A DNA stretch of 64,000 nucleotides. Source: Methylobrevis albus. GTDB taxonomy: Bacteria > Pseudomonadota > Alphaproteobacteria > Rhizobiales > Pleomorphomonadaceae. A model generated the notes under the pieces. The model was not told where the DNA came from. It worked only from the letters and a program-made list of their open reading frames with translations, and searched no databases. How positions within the stretch are numbered: the first letter of the stretch is position 1; each line of letters opens with the position of its first letter. Of the stretch, positions 26,943-36,518 are shown piece after piece. The translations under genes and the position numbers were made by a program. The stretch spans positions 1-64,000 of the forward strand of contig NZ_JADZLT010000051.1 in the NCBI RefSeq assembly GCF_015904235.1, given 5' to 3'.

Positions 26943-27731
26943 ATGGACCGGTCCGAGAAGTCTCCCGGGGGCGACAGGATCACCCGCCACGCCGATGAGC
27001 GGGACGGTCTTCATGCGCCGTCGGATGCGGCCGTGCATCTCGAGGAGATCGAGACCTTTCTCGAGGGCTTCCTCGGTCCGTCGGCCGGGGTCCTGCACGA
27101 GATCGTCTCCGACGAGGTGCACCTCGACGTGATCGTGTTCGGGCCGACCGCGGACCGTGACACCTGGACCTTCGTGACGAGCGGCATGAGTGACCGGGCG
27201 ATGAACGTGCCCGATGGACTGGAGCCGCCGGAGGCGTACCAGTATGCCGAACTGGTGATCACGCTGCCGGGCGACTGGTTCCCGCGCGTGGGCGAGGGCC
27301 TTCCGCCCGACGAAGCCTTCGCGCAGCCGGGGAAATACTGGCCGATCCGGGTTCTGAAGCAATTGGCCCGGTTGCCCCACCTCTACGACAGCTGGATCTG
27401 GCTCGGGCACACCTTCGCCGAGGAGGGAACTCCGCCGGAGCCTTACGACCCCACGACGAAGCTCGCCGGCGCCCTGCTGATCTCGCCGCTCGGCTGGCCG
27501 CCCGACCGCACGACGCTGGTGACGGCCGACGGCACCCAGATCGAGTTCATGGCGGTGTTTCCGCTCTATCCGGACGAGCTCGACTACAAGCTGAACAAGG
27601 GCCTCAAGCCACTCGTGGATGCCTTGTCTGGCGCCGGCGTCGACGACACCGTCCGGCCGGATCGCCCCAGTTCAATTATCAACAAGGGCTTGCGCGGGCT
27701 CTTGCGAAAGGTACTGCCATGGTCGAGCTGA
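26943..27731 (+). CDS. Suppressor of fused (SUFU) domain protein, inserted between sdhA and sdhB
   Basis: The 262-residue protein resembles bacterial SUFU-domain proteins. It has [17 protein letters not shown] (about 74-90), [12 protein letters not shown] (101-112) and [20 protein letters not shown] followed by WLGHT (133-157). Bacterial members are uncharacterised, often linked to toxin immunity-like roles. The start is taken as ATG 26943. An in-frame TTG at 26865 overlapping the sdhA stop would add a hydrophobic leader. The gene overlaps the sdhB start by 13 bp, so it must be co-transcribed with sdh. A link to complex II is inference only. Confidence 0.82.
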   Translation: MDRSEKSPGGDRITRHADERDGLHAPSDAAVHLEEIETFLEGFLGPSAGVLHEIVSDEVHLDVIVFGPTADRDTWTFVTSGMSDRAMNVPDGLEPPEAYQYAELVITLPGDWFPRVGEGLPPDEAFAQPGKYWPIRVLKQLARLPHLYDSWIWLGHTFAEEGTPPEPYDPTTKLAGALLISPLGWPPDRTTLVTADGTQIEFMAVFPLYPDELDYKLNKGLKPLVDALSGAGVDDTVRPDRPSSIINKGLRGLLRKVLPWSS

Positions 27732-28501
27732 CACTTCCGAAAAACTCGAAGATGATCGAGGGCAAGACGTGGCCGAAGCCCGTCGGGGCGTCACGGCTGC
27801 GCGAGTACAAGATCTATCGCTGGAGCCCGGACGACGACTCCAACCCGCGCATCGACACCTATTTCGTCGACCTCGACGACTGCGGGCCGATGATCCTCGA
27901 CGGGCTGATCTACATCAAGAACAAGATCGACCCGACGCTGACCTTCCGCCGCTCCTGCCGCGAGGGCATCTGCGGCTCGTGCGCGATGAACATCGACGGC
28001 ACCAACACGCTCGCCTGCACCAAGGGCATGGACGAGGTCGGCGACGGCGTGATCCGGATCTATCCGCTGCCGCACATGCCGGTGGTGAAGGATCTCGTGC
28101 CCGACCTCACCAACTTCTACGCCCAGCACCGCTCGATCGAGCCCTGGCTGAAGACAACGACGCCGGCGCCGCAGACCGAGTGGCGCCAGAGCCACGCCGA
28201 CCGCGAAAAGCTCGACGGGCTCTACGAGTGCATCCTCTGCGCCTGCTGCTCGACCTCGTGCCCGAGCTACTGGTGGAACGGCGACCGCTATCTCGGCCCC
28301 GCCGCCCTGCTGCAGGCCTACCGCTGGCTGATCGACAGTCGCGACGAGGCGACCGGCGAGCGCCTCGACAATCTCGAGGACCCGTTCCGCCTCTACCGCT
28401 GCCACACGATCATGAACTGCGCCAAGGCCTGCCCGAAGGGCCTCAATCCGGCGAAGGCGATCGCCGAGATCAAGATGATGATGGTCGAGCGCCGGGTCTG
28501 A
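27719..28501 (+). CDS. sdhB: Succinate dehydrogenase iron-sulfur subunit
   Basis: This 260-residue protein has the [2Fe-2S] ligands Cys80, Cys85, Cys88 and Cys100 (CREGICGSC...C). The [4Fe-4S] and [3Fe-4S] ligands begin at Cys171 in [12 protein letters not shown] and continue in [17 protein letters not shown]. It carries electrons from SdhA to the quinone site. The start at 27719 has GAAAGGT upstream and lies inside the 3' end of the SUFU gene, in another frame. It is the last gene of the operon. Confidence 0.98.
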   Translation: MVELTLPKNSKMIEGKTWPKPVGASRLREYKIYRWSPDDDSNPRIDTYFVDLDDCGPMILDGLIYIKNKIDPTLTFRRSCREGICGSCAMNIDGTNTLACTKGMDEVGDGVIRIYPLPHMPVVKDLVPDLTNFYAQHRSIEPWLKTTTPAPQTEWRQSHADREKLDGLYECILCACCSTSCPSYWWNGDRYLGPAALLQAYRWLIDSRDEATGERLDNLEDPFRLYRCHTIMNCAKACPKGLNPAKAIAEIKMMMVERRV

Positions 28502-28612
28502 CCCGGGGTTCGGCTGGCCGCTGATCCGCGCCGGCGGGCACGGCGCGGCATCCTCAGCGAGGGGTCGCCGGGTCGGCCGTGGCTCTCCCCGTTTCGAAGG
28601 CGCGCGGTAGTG

Positions 28613-28703
28613 TCTCCCGTCATTTCAGCGCAGGCTGGAATCCGGGCACGGCGGTGCGTCGACTCTGATGCTGGAGTCCAGCCTGCGCTGAAATGACGGG
28701 AGA
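28613..28703. repeat. Perfect 27-bp inverted-repeat element
   Basis: Arms at 28613-28639 and 28677-28703 are exact reverse complements (27 of 27), with a 37-bp spacer. The arms contain CGTCATTTCAGCGCAGGCTG. The element lies between the convergent sdhB and queG genes. It resembles the widely dispersed palindromic intergenic repeats of GC-rich proteobacteria. As RNA it would form a long hairpin and may end transcripts from both sides. No target-site duplication is obvious. Confidence 0.85.
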
Positions 28704-28757
28704 ACGAGCCGAGACGCCGCGGTACCGCGCGGGTGTCCCGCCTCCTTGCCGCCCGCC

Positions 28758-29894
<1,137 letters not shown>

Positions 29895-29989
29895 CGGCCC
29901 GCCCATCGCTGCGGCAGCATTCGGCGTCATCGGGTGGCTCGGGCCGTGAACGAGCCGAACGCCGCCGGGCTCAGGCTCGGTCGGCCGGC

Positions 29990-30682
29990 TCAGAAATCGA
30001 GGTCGGCGTAGGTGGCCGACGCCGGCAGGCCGGGCACTTTGTCGGCGAGCAGGCTGCGGAAGGCCGGGCGCGACTTCACCCGCGCATACCAGGCGGTGGC
30101 GTGGGCGTCCTCGTCCCACGGCACCTCGCCGAGATAGTCGATCGCCGACAGCTCGGCGGCGGCGGCGAGGTCGGCGTAGGTGATGCGGTCGCCGGCGAGC
30201 CAGTTGCGCGTGCCGGCGAGCCAGCCGATGTAGCGCAGATGATGCCGGATGTTGGTGCGCGCCGCGCGCAGGATCGCCGAATCGGGGGCGCCGCCGCCGC
30301 GCGAGGTCGGGATCTCCAGCTTGAAGATCCGCTCGTGCACGAAATAGCCGGTCACCTCGTCGTGGAACTTGTGGCCGAACCAGTCGACGAGGCGGCGCAT
30401 CTCGGCGCGGGCGTCGGGGTGGTTGGGCATCAGCCGGCGGTCGGCCATGGCATAGCCGCGCGTCTCGTCGAGATACTCCATGATCACCGGCGCGCCCACC
30501 AGCGGCGGGCCGTCGTTCTCGGTCATCAGCGGCACGGTGCCGGCCGGGTTCATGTGCATGAAGTCCGCACGCCGGTCCCACGGACGCTCGACGACGAACT
30601 CGACCTTGCATTCGTGCTCGGAAAGCATCAGGCGGGCGAAGCGGGAGGCTGGCGAGAACGGGTGGTGGTACAGCTTGAGCAT
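29990..30682 (-). CDS. fzlA: Glutathione S-transferase-fold protein, probable FzlA
   Basis: The 230-residue GST-like protein has a thioredoxin-fold half (MLKLYHHPFSPASRFARLML, NPAGTVPLM) and a helical half. Two traits fit FzlA, the alphaproteobacterial FtsZ-binding division factor. A Trp occurs at 35, near the Trp38 known in Caulobacter. The C-terminal tail YADLDF places an Asp at 227, where Caulobacter FzlA has a functionally important Asp. Both residue numbers are from memory. Adjacent queG and uppP are ordinary housekeeping genes. It could instead be a generic GST. Confidence 0.62.
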   Translation of the reverse strand: MLKLYHHPFSPASRFARLMLSEHECKVEFVVERPWDRRADFMHMNPAGTVPLMTENDGPPLVGAPVIMEYLDETRGYAMADRRLMPNHPDARAEMRRLVDWFGHKFHDEVTGYFVHERIFKLEIPTSRGGGAPDSAILRAARTNIRHHLRYIGWLAGTRNWLAGDRITYADLAAAAELSAIDYLGEVPWDEDAHATAWYARVKSRPAFRSLLADKVPGLPASATYADLDF

Positions 30683-30931
30683 CTAGCGATCCGGGCCGCA
30701 TGTGGCCGTCTGTCGGAATTTGGTAACCGTGCGGGCCGTAACGTGGCGCCGGGTTCGATGAGGTCCGGCGGCCCAGTCGGGCGGGCCGGACAGGCCGCCC
30801 TCCCGGACGCGCGTCGCGGGAAGGGCACTCGCCGGCCTCTATAGAGCGCACCGGACCGATGAACAATCGGTTTCGAATCCGCCCTTCACGCGCCGATGCC
30901 GGCGCTTTGCCCTTTGACGAGGACCAGCCGT

Positions 30932-31738
30932 ATGGATTCCGGGACGTTGTTCGAAGCCTTCCTGCTCGGCCTGCTGGAGGGCCTGACCGAATATATCCCG
31001 GTCTCCTCCACCGGCCACCTGCTGCTGGCGGGGCATTTTCTCGGCTTCGAATCGACCGGCCGCAGCTTCGAGGTGCTGATCCAGCTCGGCGCGGTGCTGG
31101 CGATCCTCACCGTCTATTCGAGCCGGCTGCTGGCGATCGCCGCCGCGATCCCGCACGACCCGGCGGCGCGCCGCTTCGTGTTCGGCGTGCTGATCGCCTT
31201 CCTGCCGGCGGTGGTGATCGGCGTCGCGGCGCACGGCTTCATCAAGGAGGTGCTGTTCGAATCGCCGCGCACCATCGCCATCGCGCTGATCGTCGGCGGC
31301 ATCGTGCTGCTGGTGGTCGACCGGCTGCCGCTGCGCGCCGTGCACCACGACGCGACGCGCTTTCCGCTCCGGGTCTATTTCCTGATCGGCCTCGCCCAGT
31401 GCCTCGCGATGATCCCCGGCGTCTCGCGCTCGGGCTCCACCATCGTCGGCGCCTTGCTGCTCGGCGCCGACAAGCGGGCGGCCGCGGAGTTCTCGTTCTT
31501 CCTCGCCATGCCGACCATGGCGGGGGCCTTCACCTACGATCTCTACAAGAACCGCGACATTCTCTCGTTCGACGACGCGGCGGTGATCGGCGTCGGCTTC
31601 GTCGCGGCCTTCGTGATGGCGCTGCTGGTGGTACGCGGCCTGCTCGACTTCGTCAGCCGGCACGGCTATGCGCCCTTCGCCTGGTGGCGGATCGCGGTCG
31701 GCACCGCGGCGCTGATTGGGCTGGCCCTCGTCGGCTGA
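30932..31738 (+). CDS. uppP: Undecaprenyl-diphosphate phosphatase (BacA/UppP)
   Basis: This is a 268-residue integral membrane protein. It recycles undecaprenyl pyrophosphate to the monophosphate carrier for peptidoglycan and glycan synthesis. The two family motifs are present: [13 protein letters not shown] near residues 20-32 and [20 protein letters not shown]. It has about eight hydrophobic segments. The start at 30932 gives [10 protein letters not shown] and has GACGAGGA upstream. It is divergent from the FzlA-like gene. Confidence 0.96.
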   Translation: MDSGTLFEAFLLGLLEGLTEYIPVSSTGHLLLAGHFLGFESTGRSFEVLIQLGAVLAILTVYSSRLLAIAAAIPHDPAARRFVFGVLIAFLPAVVIGVAAHGFIKEVLFESPRTIAIALIVGGIVLLVVDRLPLRAVHHDATRFPLRVYFLIGLAQCLAMIPGVSRSGSTIVGALLLGADKRAAAEFSFFLAMPTMAGAFTYDLYKNRDILSFDDAAVIGVGFVAAFVMALLVVRGLLDFVSRHGYAPFAWWRIAVGTAALIGLALVG

Positions 31739-31754
31739 GCCGGCGCCCGCCGGT

Positions 31755-32765
31755 TCAGACCGCCTTGTGGCGGTCGAACTGGCCCTGCCGCGAGTAGCGG
31801 TAGAGATAGCTCGGCAGCACGGACGCGAGCGAATGCGGCTTGATGCCGAGCCCGGCGAGGGTGCGCCCCGCCGTGGTCGCCGCATCGGAGACGACGTTGT
31901 CGCTCTTCAGCAGTTCGACCTGGTCGCGGGTGATCGGTGCACCGGGCAGCCAGTCGGTGAGGCCGGCGAGACGCTCGGCGACGGCGAACGGGATCGGCAG
32001 CAGCGGCCGCTGCCGGCCGGTCTCGGCGAGCACCATTTCGAGGCAGCGGCGGAAACTGACGACGTCAGGTCCGCCGAGTTCGTAAGTGGCGCCGAGGGTG
32101 GCGCCGCCTTCCAGCGACCGCGCCACGGCTTCCGCGACGTCGGCGACATAGACCGGCTGGAACAGCGTCTCGCCGCCGCCGATCAGCGGCAGCACCGGGG
32201 CAAAGCGGGCCATGTCGGCGAAGCGGTTGAAGAAGCCGTCCTCCGGGCCGAACACGATCGACGGGCGCAGGATCACCGCGCCGGGCACGGTCTCGCGCAC
32301 CGCGGCCTCGCCGGCGGCCTTGCTGCGGGCGTAGTCCGACTTTGAGGCCGCATCGGCGCCGATCGCCGAGACGTGCACCAGCGTGTCGATACCGGCGCCG
32401 CGCGCCGCTTCCGCGACCGCGCGGGCGCCGAAGGCCTGCACGGCGTCGAAGCTCTGCCGGCCGGACGGCGCGAGAATGCCGACGAGATTGACCACGGCGT
32501 CGGCGCCGGCGACCGCGGCGTCGACCGAGCTGCGATAGCGGAGGTTGGCCTGCACCGGCTGGATCTGCCCGACCGAGCCCAGCGGCTGCAGGTGGCCGGC
32601 GAGATCCGGGCGGCGCACGGCGGCGCGGACGCGCCAGCCGCGGCGGGCGAGCGCGCGCACGACGTGGCGGCCGAGGAAGCCCGATCCGCCGAAAACCGTG
32701 ACGAGCCGTCCCCGTCCGAAGCCGGCGGCGGCGGTGAGGGGGGTCTCTGCGTCCAAGGTGCTCAT
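31755..32765 (-). CDS. NDUFA9-like NAD(P)H-binding epimerase-family protein
   Basis: The 336-residue atypical SDR has a nucleotide-binding motif VTVFGGSGFLG (22-32) and a DYARSKAAGE segment that could supply Tyr and Lys. It resembles the complex I NDUFA9-type subunit family common in alphaproteobacteria. That family binds NADPH tightly but is structural rather than catalytic in complex I. Whether this copy associates with complex I cannot be told. The start is ATG 32765; two upstream in-frame ATGs are less likely. It is convergent with uppP. Confidence 0.82.
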   Translation of the reverse strand: MSTLDAETPLTAAAGFGRGRLVTVFGGSGFLGRHVVRALARRGWRVRAAVRRPDLAGHLQPLGSVGQIQPVQANLRYRSSVDAAVAGADAVVNLVGILAPSGRQSFDAVQAFGARAVAEAARGAGIDTLVHVSAIGADAASKSDYARSKAAGEAAVRETVPGAVILRPSIVFGPEDGFFNRFADMARFAPVLPLIGGGETLFQPVYVADVAEAVARSLEGGATLGATYELGGPDVVSFRRCLEMVLAETGRQRPLLPIPFAVAERLAGLTDWLPGAPITRDQVELLKSDNVVSDAATTAGRTLAGLGIKPHSLASVLPSYLYRYSRQGQFDRHKAV

Positions 32766-33025
32766 CCGTGCGTCCCCGTGCATCCCTTGCCGGCGCGGGC
32801 GGTCGCCGCGCGCCGTGGCCAGCGCCCGCGGGAACGGCGGCCCGGCGCCGGTCGCTGCGCTGCGGCGAAATGGCGTCTTTCGCGTCTTAGAGCAGGATGC
32901 GGCCGGACGGAAGCCCATCCTTCGCGCGAGGGCCCGCCGCCCCCGCGTGTAGGGCCGCGCGCGGGCCCGACCGCCGTGCCGGTGCCGGCGCGTCTCGACC
33001 CGGGAAAAAACCCCGGCCACGCCAA
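32766..33025. other. Spacer upstream of tRNA-Leu with no recognised feature
   Basis: This stretch separates the NDUFA9-like gene from the tRNA promoter. Apart from the likely promoter of the leftward gene I see no ORF with plausible codon use, no hairpin of note and no repeat. Confidence 0.4.
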
Positions 33026-33054
33026 TTGACAAGCCCGGAGCCTTCCCCTATCCC
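33026..33054 (+). promoter_or_regulatory. Sigma-70-type promoter of tRNA-Leu
   Basis: A consensus -35 TTGACA at 33026-33031 and -10 TATCCC at 33049-33054 are spaced by 17 nt. Transcription would start near 33061, four bases before the mature tRNA. Confidence 0.7.
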
Positions 33055-33064
33055 TCGCCGCCGA

Positions 33065-33149
33065 GCCCAGGTGGCGGAATTGGTAGACGCGCAGGTTTCA
33101 GGTACCTGTGCCGAGAGGCGTGAAGGTTCGAGTCCTTTCCTGGGCACCA
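33065..33149 (+). tRNA. tRNA-Leu (anticodon CAG)
   Basis: The 85-nt sequence folds as a class II tRNA. The acceptor stem GCCCAGG pairs with CCTGGGC, with discriminator A and encoded CCA at 33147-33149. The anticodon stem CAGGT/ACCTG closes the loop TTCAGGT with anticodon CAG. A long variable arm (TGCCGAGAGGCGT) is present, and the T arm contains GGTTCGAGTCC. It reads CUG, the major leucine codon in these GC-rich genes. Confidence 0.97.
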
Positions 33150-33190
33150 TTTCCCGACGAGACGACCGCATTCACCTGAGTGCGAACGAC

Positions 33191-33300
33191 AAACGGCCGC
33201 GCGAGCGGCCGTTTTTCGTTTCGAGTATCGGGCGGCCGCGCGAGCCGCCGTTTTTCGTTTCGAGTATCGGGCGGCCGCGAAAGCGGCCGTTTTTCGTTTC
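33191..33300 (+). terminator. Three tandem copies of a rho-independent terminator (39-bp period)
   Basis: A 39-bp unit is repeated nearly three times, starting at 33194, 33233 and 33272. Each unit holds a GC stem followed by TTTTTCGTTTCGAG. Unit 1: ACGGCCGC/GCGGCCGT with loop GCGA. Unit 2 has changed bases but still pairs as GGCGGC/GCCGCC. Unit 3: CGGCCGC/GCGGCCG closed by a GAAA tetraloop. All three have polarity to stop transcription from tRNA-Leu. The linker GAGTATCGGG is identical between units. Confidence 0.88.
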
Positions 33301-33472
33301 GAGGCTCCGGCTGTCACTTTCGGCTCCGGCCTCCCACCACCCGCCGGCCCCTCCGTTCCGGCCGCGCGCTCGACAGGCGCGGCGGCGAACGGCTATACCT
33401 CCGCGACCTTGCGGGCCGCTCCGGCGCCCGGACCCTCCGTTTCCTCCGCCGCTACCGGGACACCACCCCACC

Positions 33473-34087
33473 ATGACCATCCGCCTCCACGCCGGCGACC
33501 TGCCCGACCTCGACCGGTACGGCGACGCGGTCGCGATCGACACCGAGACGCTCGGCCTCAATCCGCACCGCGACCGCCTCTGCGTCGTGCAGCTCTCGCC
33601 GGGCGACGGCACCGCCGACGTGGTGCAGATCGCCCGCGGCCAGCGCGCGGCGCCGAACCTCGCCCGCCTGCTCGCCGATCCGGCGCGCACCAAGATCTTT
33701 CATTTCGCAAGATTCGACGTCGCCGTGCTCTACCAGGCCTTCGGCGTGCTGACCGGCCCGGTCTACTGCACCAAGATCGCCTCGAAGCTGGTGCGCACCT
33801 ATACCGACCGCCACGGCCTGAAGGACCTGACGCGCGAGCTGCTCGGCATCGAGCTCTCCAAGCAGCAGCAGAGCTCGGACTGGGCCGCCGCGACCTTGAG
33901 CGAGGCCCAGCTCGCCTACGCCGCCTCCGACGTGCTCAACCTGCATGCGCTGCGCGACCGGCTCGACGCCATGCTCACCCGCGAAGGCCGCACCGAACTG
34001 GCCGCCGCCTGCTTCGGATTCCTGCCGACCCGGGCGCTGCTTGATCTTTCCGGTTGGCCGGAAGAGGATATTTTCGCACACAGCTGA
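33473..34087 (+). CDS. rnd: Ribonuclease D (short, single exonuclease domain)
   Basis: This 204-residue 3'-5' exoribonuclease has only the DEDDy catalytic domain: Asp23 and Glu25 in AIDTETLGL, the Asp of FARFDVAVLY, and the Tyr/Asp of AYAASDVLNLHAL. E. coli RNase D also has two HRDC domains, absent here. The short form is common in alphaproteobacteria, where RNases of this type help trim tRNA 3' ends. The start is ATG 33473. It lies downstream of the tRNA but behind the terminators. Confidence 0.9.
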   Translation: MTIRLHAGDLPDLDRYGDAVAIDTETLGLNPHRDRLCVVQLSPGDGTADVVQIARGQRAAPNLARLLADPARTKIFHFARFDVAVLYQAFGVLTGPVYCTKIASKLVRTYTDRHGLKDLTRELLGIELSKQQQSSDWAAATLSEAQLAYAASDVLNLHALRDRLDAMLTREGRTELAAACFGFLPTRALLDLSGWPEEDIFAHS

Positions 34088-34256
34088 GGCGTGCAGCCGG
34101 CCGGTCGAACCGCTTGGTTGTCGTCGGCCCTCGTCGTTCCCATATTTTATTGACCGGCCGGACGGTTCCGGCATGGTTTCGTATACTTTTACCGGTTAGC
34201 TTTGCCCTGCCGCCGGTCGGGGCCCCGGGCCGAGACCAGCGGACGGAACCGATCGA

Positions 34257-34946
34257 ATGAACGAGACGCTGACCCTCGACGCGCGTGCCCGGCCCGGTGA
34301 CGGCCGGACCCCGGCGCGGATCGCCGCCTTCGAGCGCGCCGCCAGCAGCAGCCGACGCGTGCGGCGGCTCCGCCTGGCGTTGCCGCTCGCCAGCGTGGCC
34401 GTCGTGCTGCTCGCGGTCGGCATCGGCGTTCTCGCCCGCATCGAGCTCGGCTTCAGCTTCGCCGGGGTCGACATCACGGCCGACGGCATCTCGATGGATG
34501 CGCCGAAGCTCTCGGGCAGCGATGGCAAGGGCCGCACCTACCAGGTCACCGCCGAAAGCGCGGTGCAGGATCTCGCCGACCCGACCATCGTCCGCCTCTA
34601 CGGCATCAAGGCCGAGGTGCACCAGACCGATGGCCGCTGGGCCGAATTCAGCGCCGACAGCGGCGTCTACAGCGCCGGGGCGGAGCGGCTCCGGCTCGAC
34701 GAGAACATTCGCATCCGCTCCAGCGAGGGCTACGCCGCCGACCTCTCCAAGGCCGAGATCGATCTCGGCACCGGCACGGTCGACAGCGATGCACCGGTGG
34801 CGTTCTCCTCCACCCTCGGCGCCGTCGAGGCGCAGGGCATGCAGGTGGACGAGAAGGGCGGCACGGTCACGTTCAGCGACGGTGTGAAGATGACGGTCGA
34901 TCCGAATGCGGTCGGCGGGGGCAACGCAGGACAGGAGCAACCATGA
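34257..34946 (+). CDS. lptC: LPS export ABC transporter periplasmic protein LptC
   Basis: The 229-residue protein has a cytoplasmic N-terminal tail, one transmembrane helix (about residues 40-60) and a periplasmic beta-jellyroll with repeated short strands (LptC/YrbK family). LptC receives lipopolysaccharide from LptB2FG and hands it to LptA. It overlaps lptA by ATGA, so the two are translationally coupled. Confidence 0.9.
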   Translation: MNETLTLDARARPGDGRTPARIAAFERAASSSRRVRRLRLALPLASVAVVLLAVGIGVLARIELGFSFAGVDITADGISMDAPKLSGSDGKGRTYQVTAESAVQDLADPTIVRLYGIKAEVHQTDGRWAEFSADSGVYSAGAERLRLDENIRIRSSEGYAADLSKAEIDLGTGTVDSDAPVAFSSTLGAVEAQGMQVDEKGGTVTFSDGVKMTVDPNAVGGGNAGQEQP

Positions 34947-35536
34947 TCACCGTCTCGAACCGGGCGCGCCGCGGGCGCTCCGTCCTTGCCTTCGCTCTCG
35001 GCGCCGCGCTTCTCGGCCTCGCCGCCGGCCCGGCCGCGGCGCAAGAGCAGGCGCCCGAGCGCCCGGCCCGCGCCACCGCCACCATGTCGAACGCCTTCGA
35101 CGGCCTCGGCGTCGACGGCGGCGAGCCGATCCAGTTCGAGGCCGAAGCGCTGGAAGTGCGCGAGAACGACCGCGTCGCCGTGTTCAGCGGCAACGTCGTC
35201 GTCCGCCAGAAGACCACGGTGCTGAAGGCCGAGACGCTCACCGTCTACTACGAGGGCACGCCGGGCGCCGGCGCCCAGCGCGTCGAGCGCATCGAGGCCG
35301 CCGGCAAGGTGCTGGTCAGCAGCGGCCCGCAGACCGCGAGCGGCGACAAGGCCGTGTTCGACACCAAGGCCCGCACCATCGTCGTCAGCGGCGAGGTCGT
35401 GCTGACCCAGGGCGACAACGTGATCCGCGGCCCGCGCCTCAGGATCGACATCGCCTCGGGCCAGGCCAAGATGGAAGGCGGGCGGGTGCAGATGCTGATC
35501 GAGCCGCGCTCGCTGCAGAACCGCACCACCAACTGA
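34943..35536 (+). CDS. lptA: Lipopolysaccharide transport periplasmic protein LptA
   Basis: The 197-residue protein starts with a signal peptide (cleavage after GPAAAQ near residue 33) and contains an OstA/LptA beta-jellyroll: PIQFEAEALEVRENDRVAVF, GNVVVRQKTTVLKAETLTVYY, and further strand pairs. It forms the periplasmic bridge between LptC and LptD. The order lptC-lptA-lptB supports the call. The start has AGGAG upstream. Confidence 0.93.
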   Translation: MITVSNRARRGRSVLAFALGAALLGLAAGPAAAQEQAPERPARATATMSNAFDGLGVDGGEPIQFEAEALEVRENDRVAVFSGNVVVRQKTTVLKAETLTVYYEGTPGAGAQRVERIEAAGKVLVSSGPQTASGDKAVFDTKARTIVVSGEVVLTQGDNVIRGPRLRIDIASGQAKMEGGRVQMLIEPRSLQNRTTN

Positions 35537-35633
35537 CCGCGCCGGCGCCGGCCGCTGCCCGGCCGTATCCCCGCCATCCTGCCGAAGGGCCGAACATGCT
35601 GCACCGACGCGGCGCACTGGCGCGCTGTTCCTG

Positions 35634-36410
35634 ATGTGGTTCAAACGCAAGCCGGCGGTGATCGCCGCCCCGCCGGGCGAGGGCCCGGCCGAAGACCTCG
35701 CGATCCTCAACCTGGCGAAGAGCTACGGCAAGCGCCGCGTCGTGCGCGACGTCAGCCTCACCGTGCGCCGCGGCGAGGCCGTCGGCCTGCTCGGGCCGAA
35801 CGGCGCCGGCAAGACGACGGTGTTCTACATGGTGACGGGCCTGATCGCGCCCGACAGCGGCCGCATCGTGCTCGACGGCTGGGACGTCACCGGCTTTCCG
35901 ATGTACCGCCGCGCCCGCCTCGGCATCGGCTATTTGCCGCAGGAGGCCTCGATCTTCCGCGGCCTGTCGGTCGCCGACAACATCCGCGCCGTGCTCGAGG
36001 TGGTGGAACCGAAGCGCGCCGTGCGCGAGCGCGAGCTCGACGCGCTGCTGGACGAATTCTCCCTCGGCCACCTGCGCGACCAGCCGGCGATCGCGCTGTC
36101 GGGCGGCGAGCGGCGGCGTGTCGAGATCGCCCGGGCGCTGGCGACGCGCCCCTCCTTCATGCTGATGGACGAGCCGTTCGCCGGCGTCGACCCGATCGCC
36201 GTCGGCGATATCCAGGCGCTGGTGCGCCACCTCACCGCCCGCGGCATCGGCGTGCTGATCACCGACCACAATGTCCGTGAAACCCTCGGCCTGATCGACC
36301 GCGCCTACATCCTGCACGGCGGCACCGTGCTGACCGAGGGGCGCCCGGCCGACATCATCGCCGACCCGGATGCGCGCCGCGTTTACCTCGGCGAACAATT
36401 TACCCTTTGA
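35634..36410 (+). CDS. lptB: LPS export ABC transporter ATP-binding protein LptB
   Basis: This 258-residue ABC ATPase has Walker A GPNGAGKT (54-61), signature LSGGERRRVEIARAL, Walker B FMLMDEPFAGVDP, and the switch His in LITDHNVRETL. It powers LPS extraction with LptF and LptG, which are not in the window. It follows lptA by 97 bp and lies upstream of rpoN, the widespread proteobacterial arrangement. The N-terminus has about 20 extra residues compared with E. coli LptB. Confidence 0.96.
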   Translation: MWFKRKPAVIAAPPGEGPAEDLAILNLAKSYGKRRVVRDVSLTVRRGEAVGLLGPNGAGKTTVFYMVTGLIAPDSGRIVLDGWDVTGFPMYRRARLGIGYLPQEASIFRGLSVADNIRAVLEVVEPKRAVRERELDALLDEFSLGHLRDQPAIALSGGERRRVEIARALATRPSFMLMDEPFAGVDPIAVGDIQALVRHLTARGIGVLITDHNVRETLGLIDRAYILHGGTVLTEGRPADIIADPDARRVYLGEQFTL

Positions 36411-36456
36411 TGACCCGACCGCTGGTGTAATAAAAGCAAGAAACGGACCAGACGGG

Positions 36457-36482
36457 CCGGCGGGTCGCCGGAAACCCGCCGG
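36457..36482. other. GC hairpin between lptB and rpoN
   Basis: CCGGCGGGT at 36457-36465 and ACCCGCCGG at 36474-36482 form a perfect 9-bp stem with an 8-nt loop, with no T-run. It lies in the probable rpoN leader and may act as partial attenuation or a processing site. Confidence 0.4.
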
Positions 36483-36518
36483 AGCTTGCGACCGCATCGA
36501 GGGGGTGATCGGGAATCC

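Noticed and set aside
33191..33300. Short regularly spaced repeats that might suggest a CRISPR array
   Set aside because: The units are contiguous 39-bp tandem copies with no unique spacers and each is a hairpin plus T-run; they are terminators.
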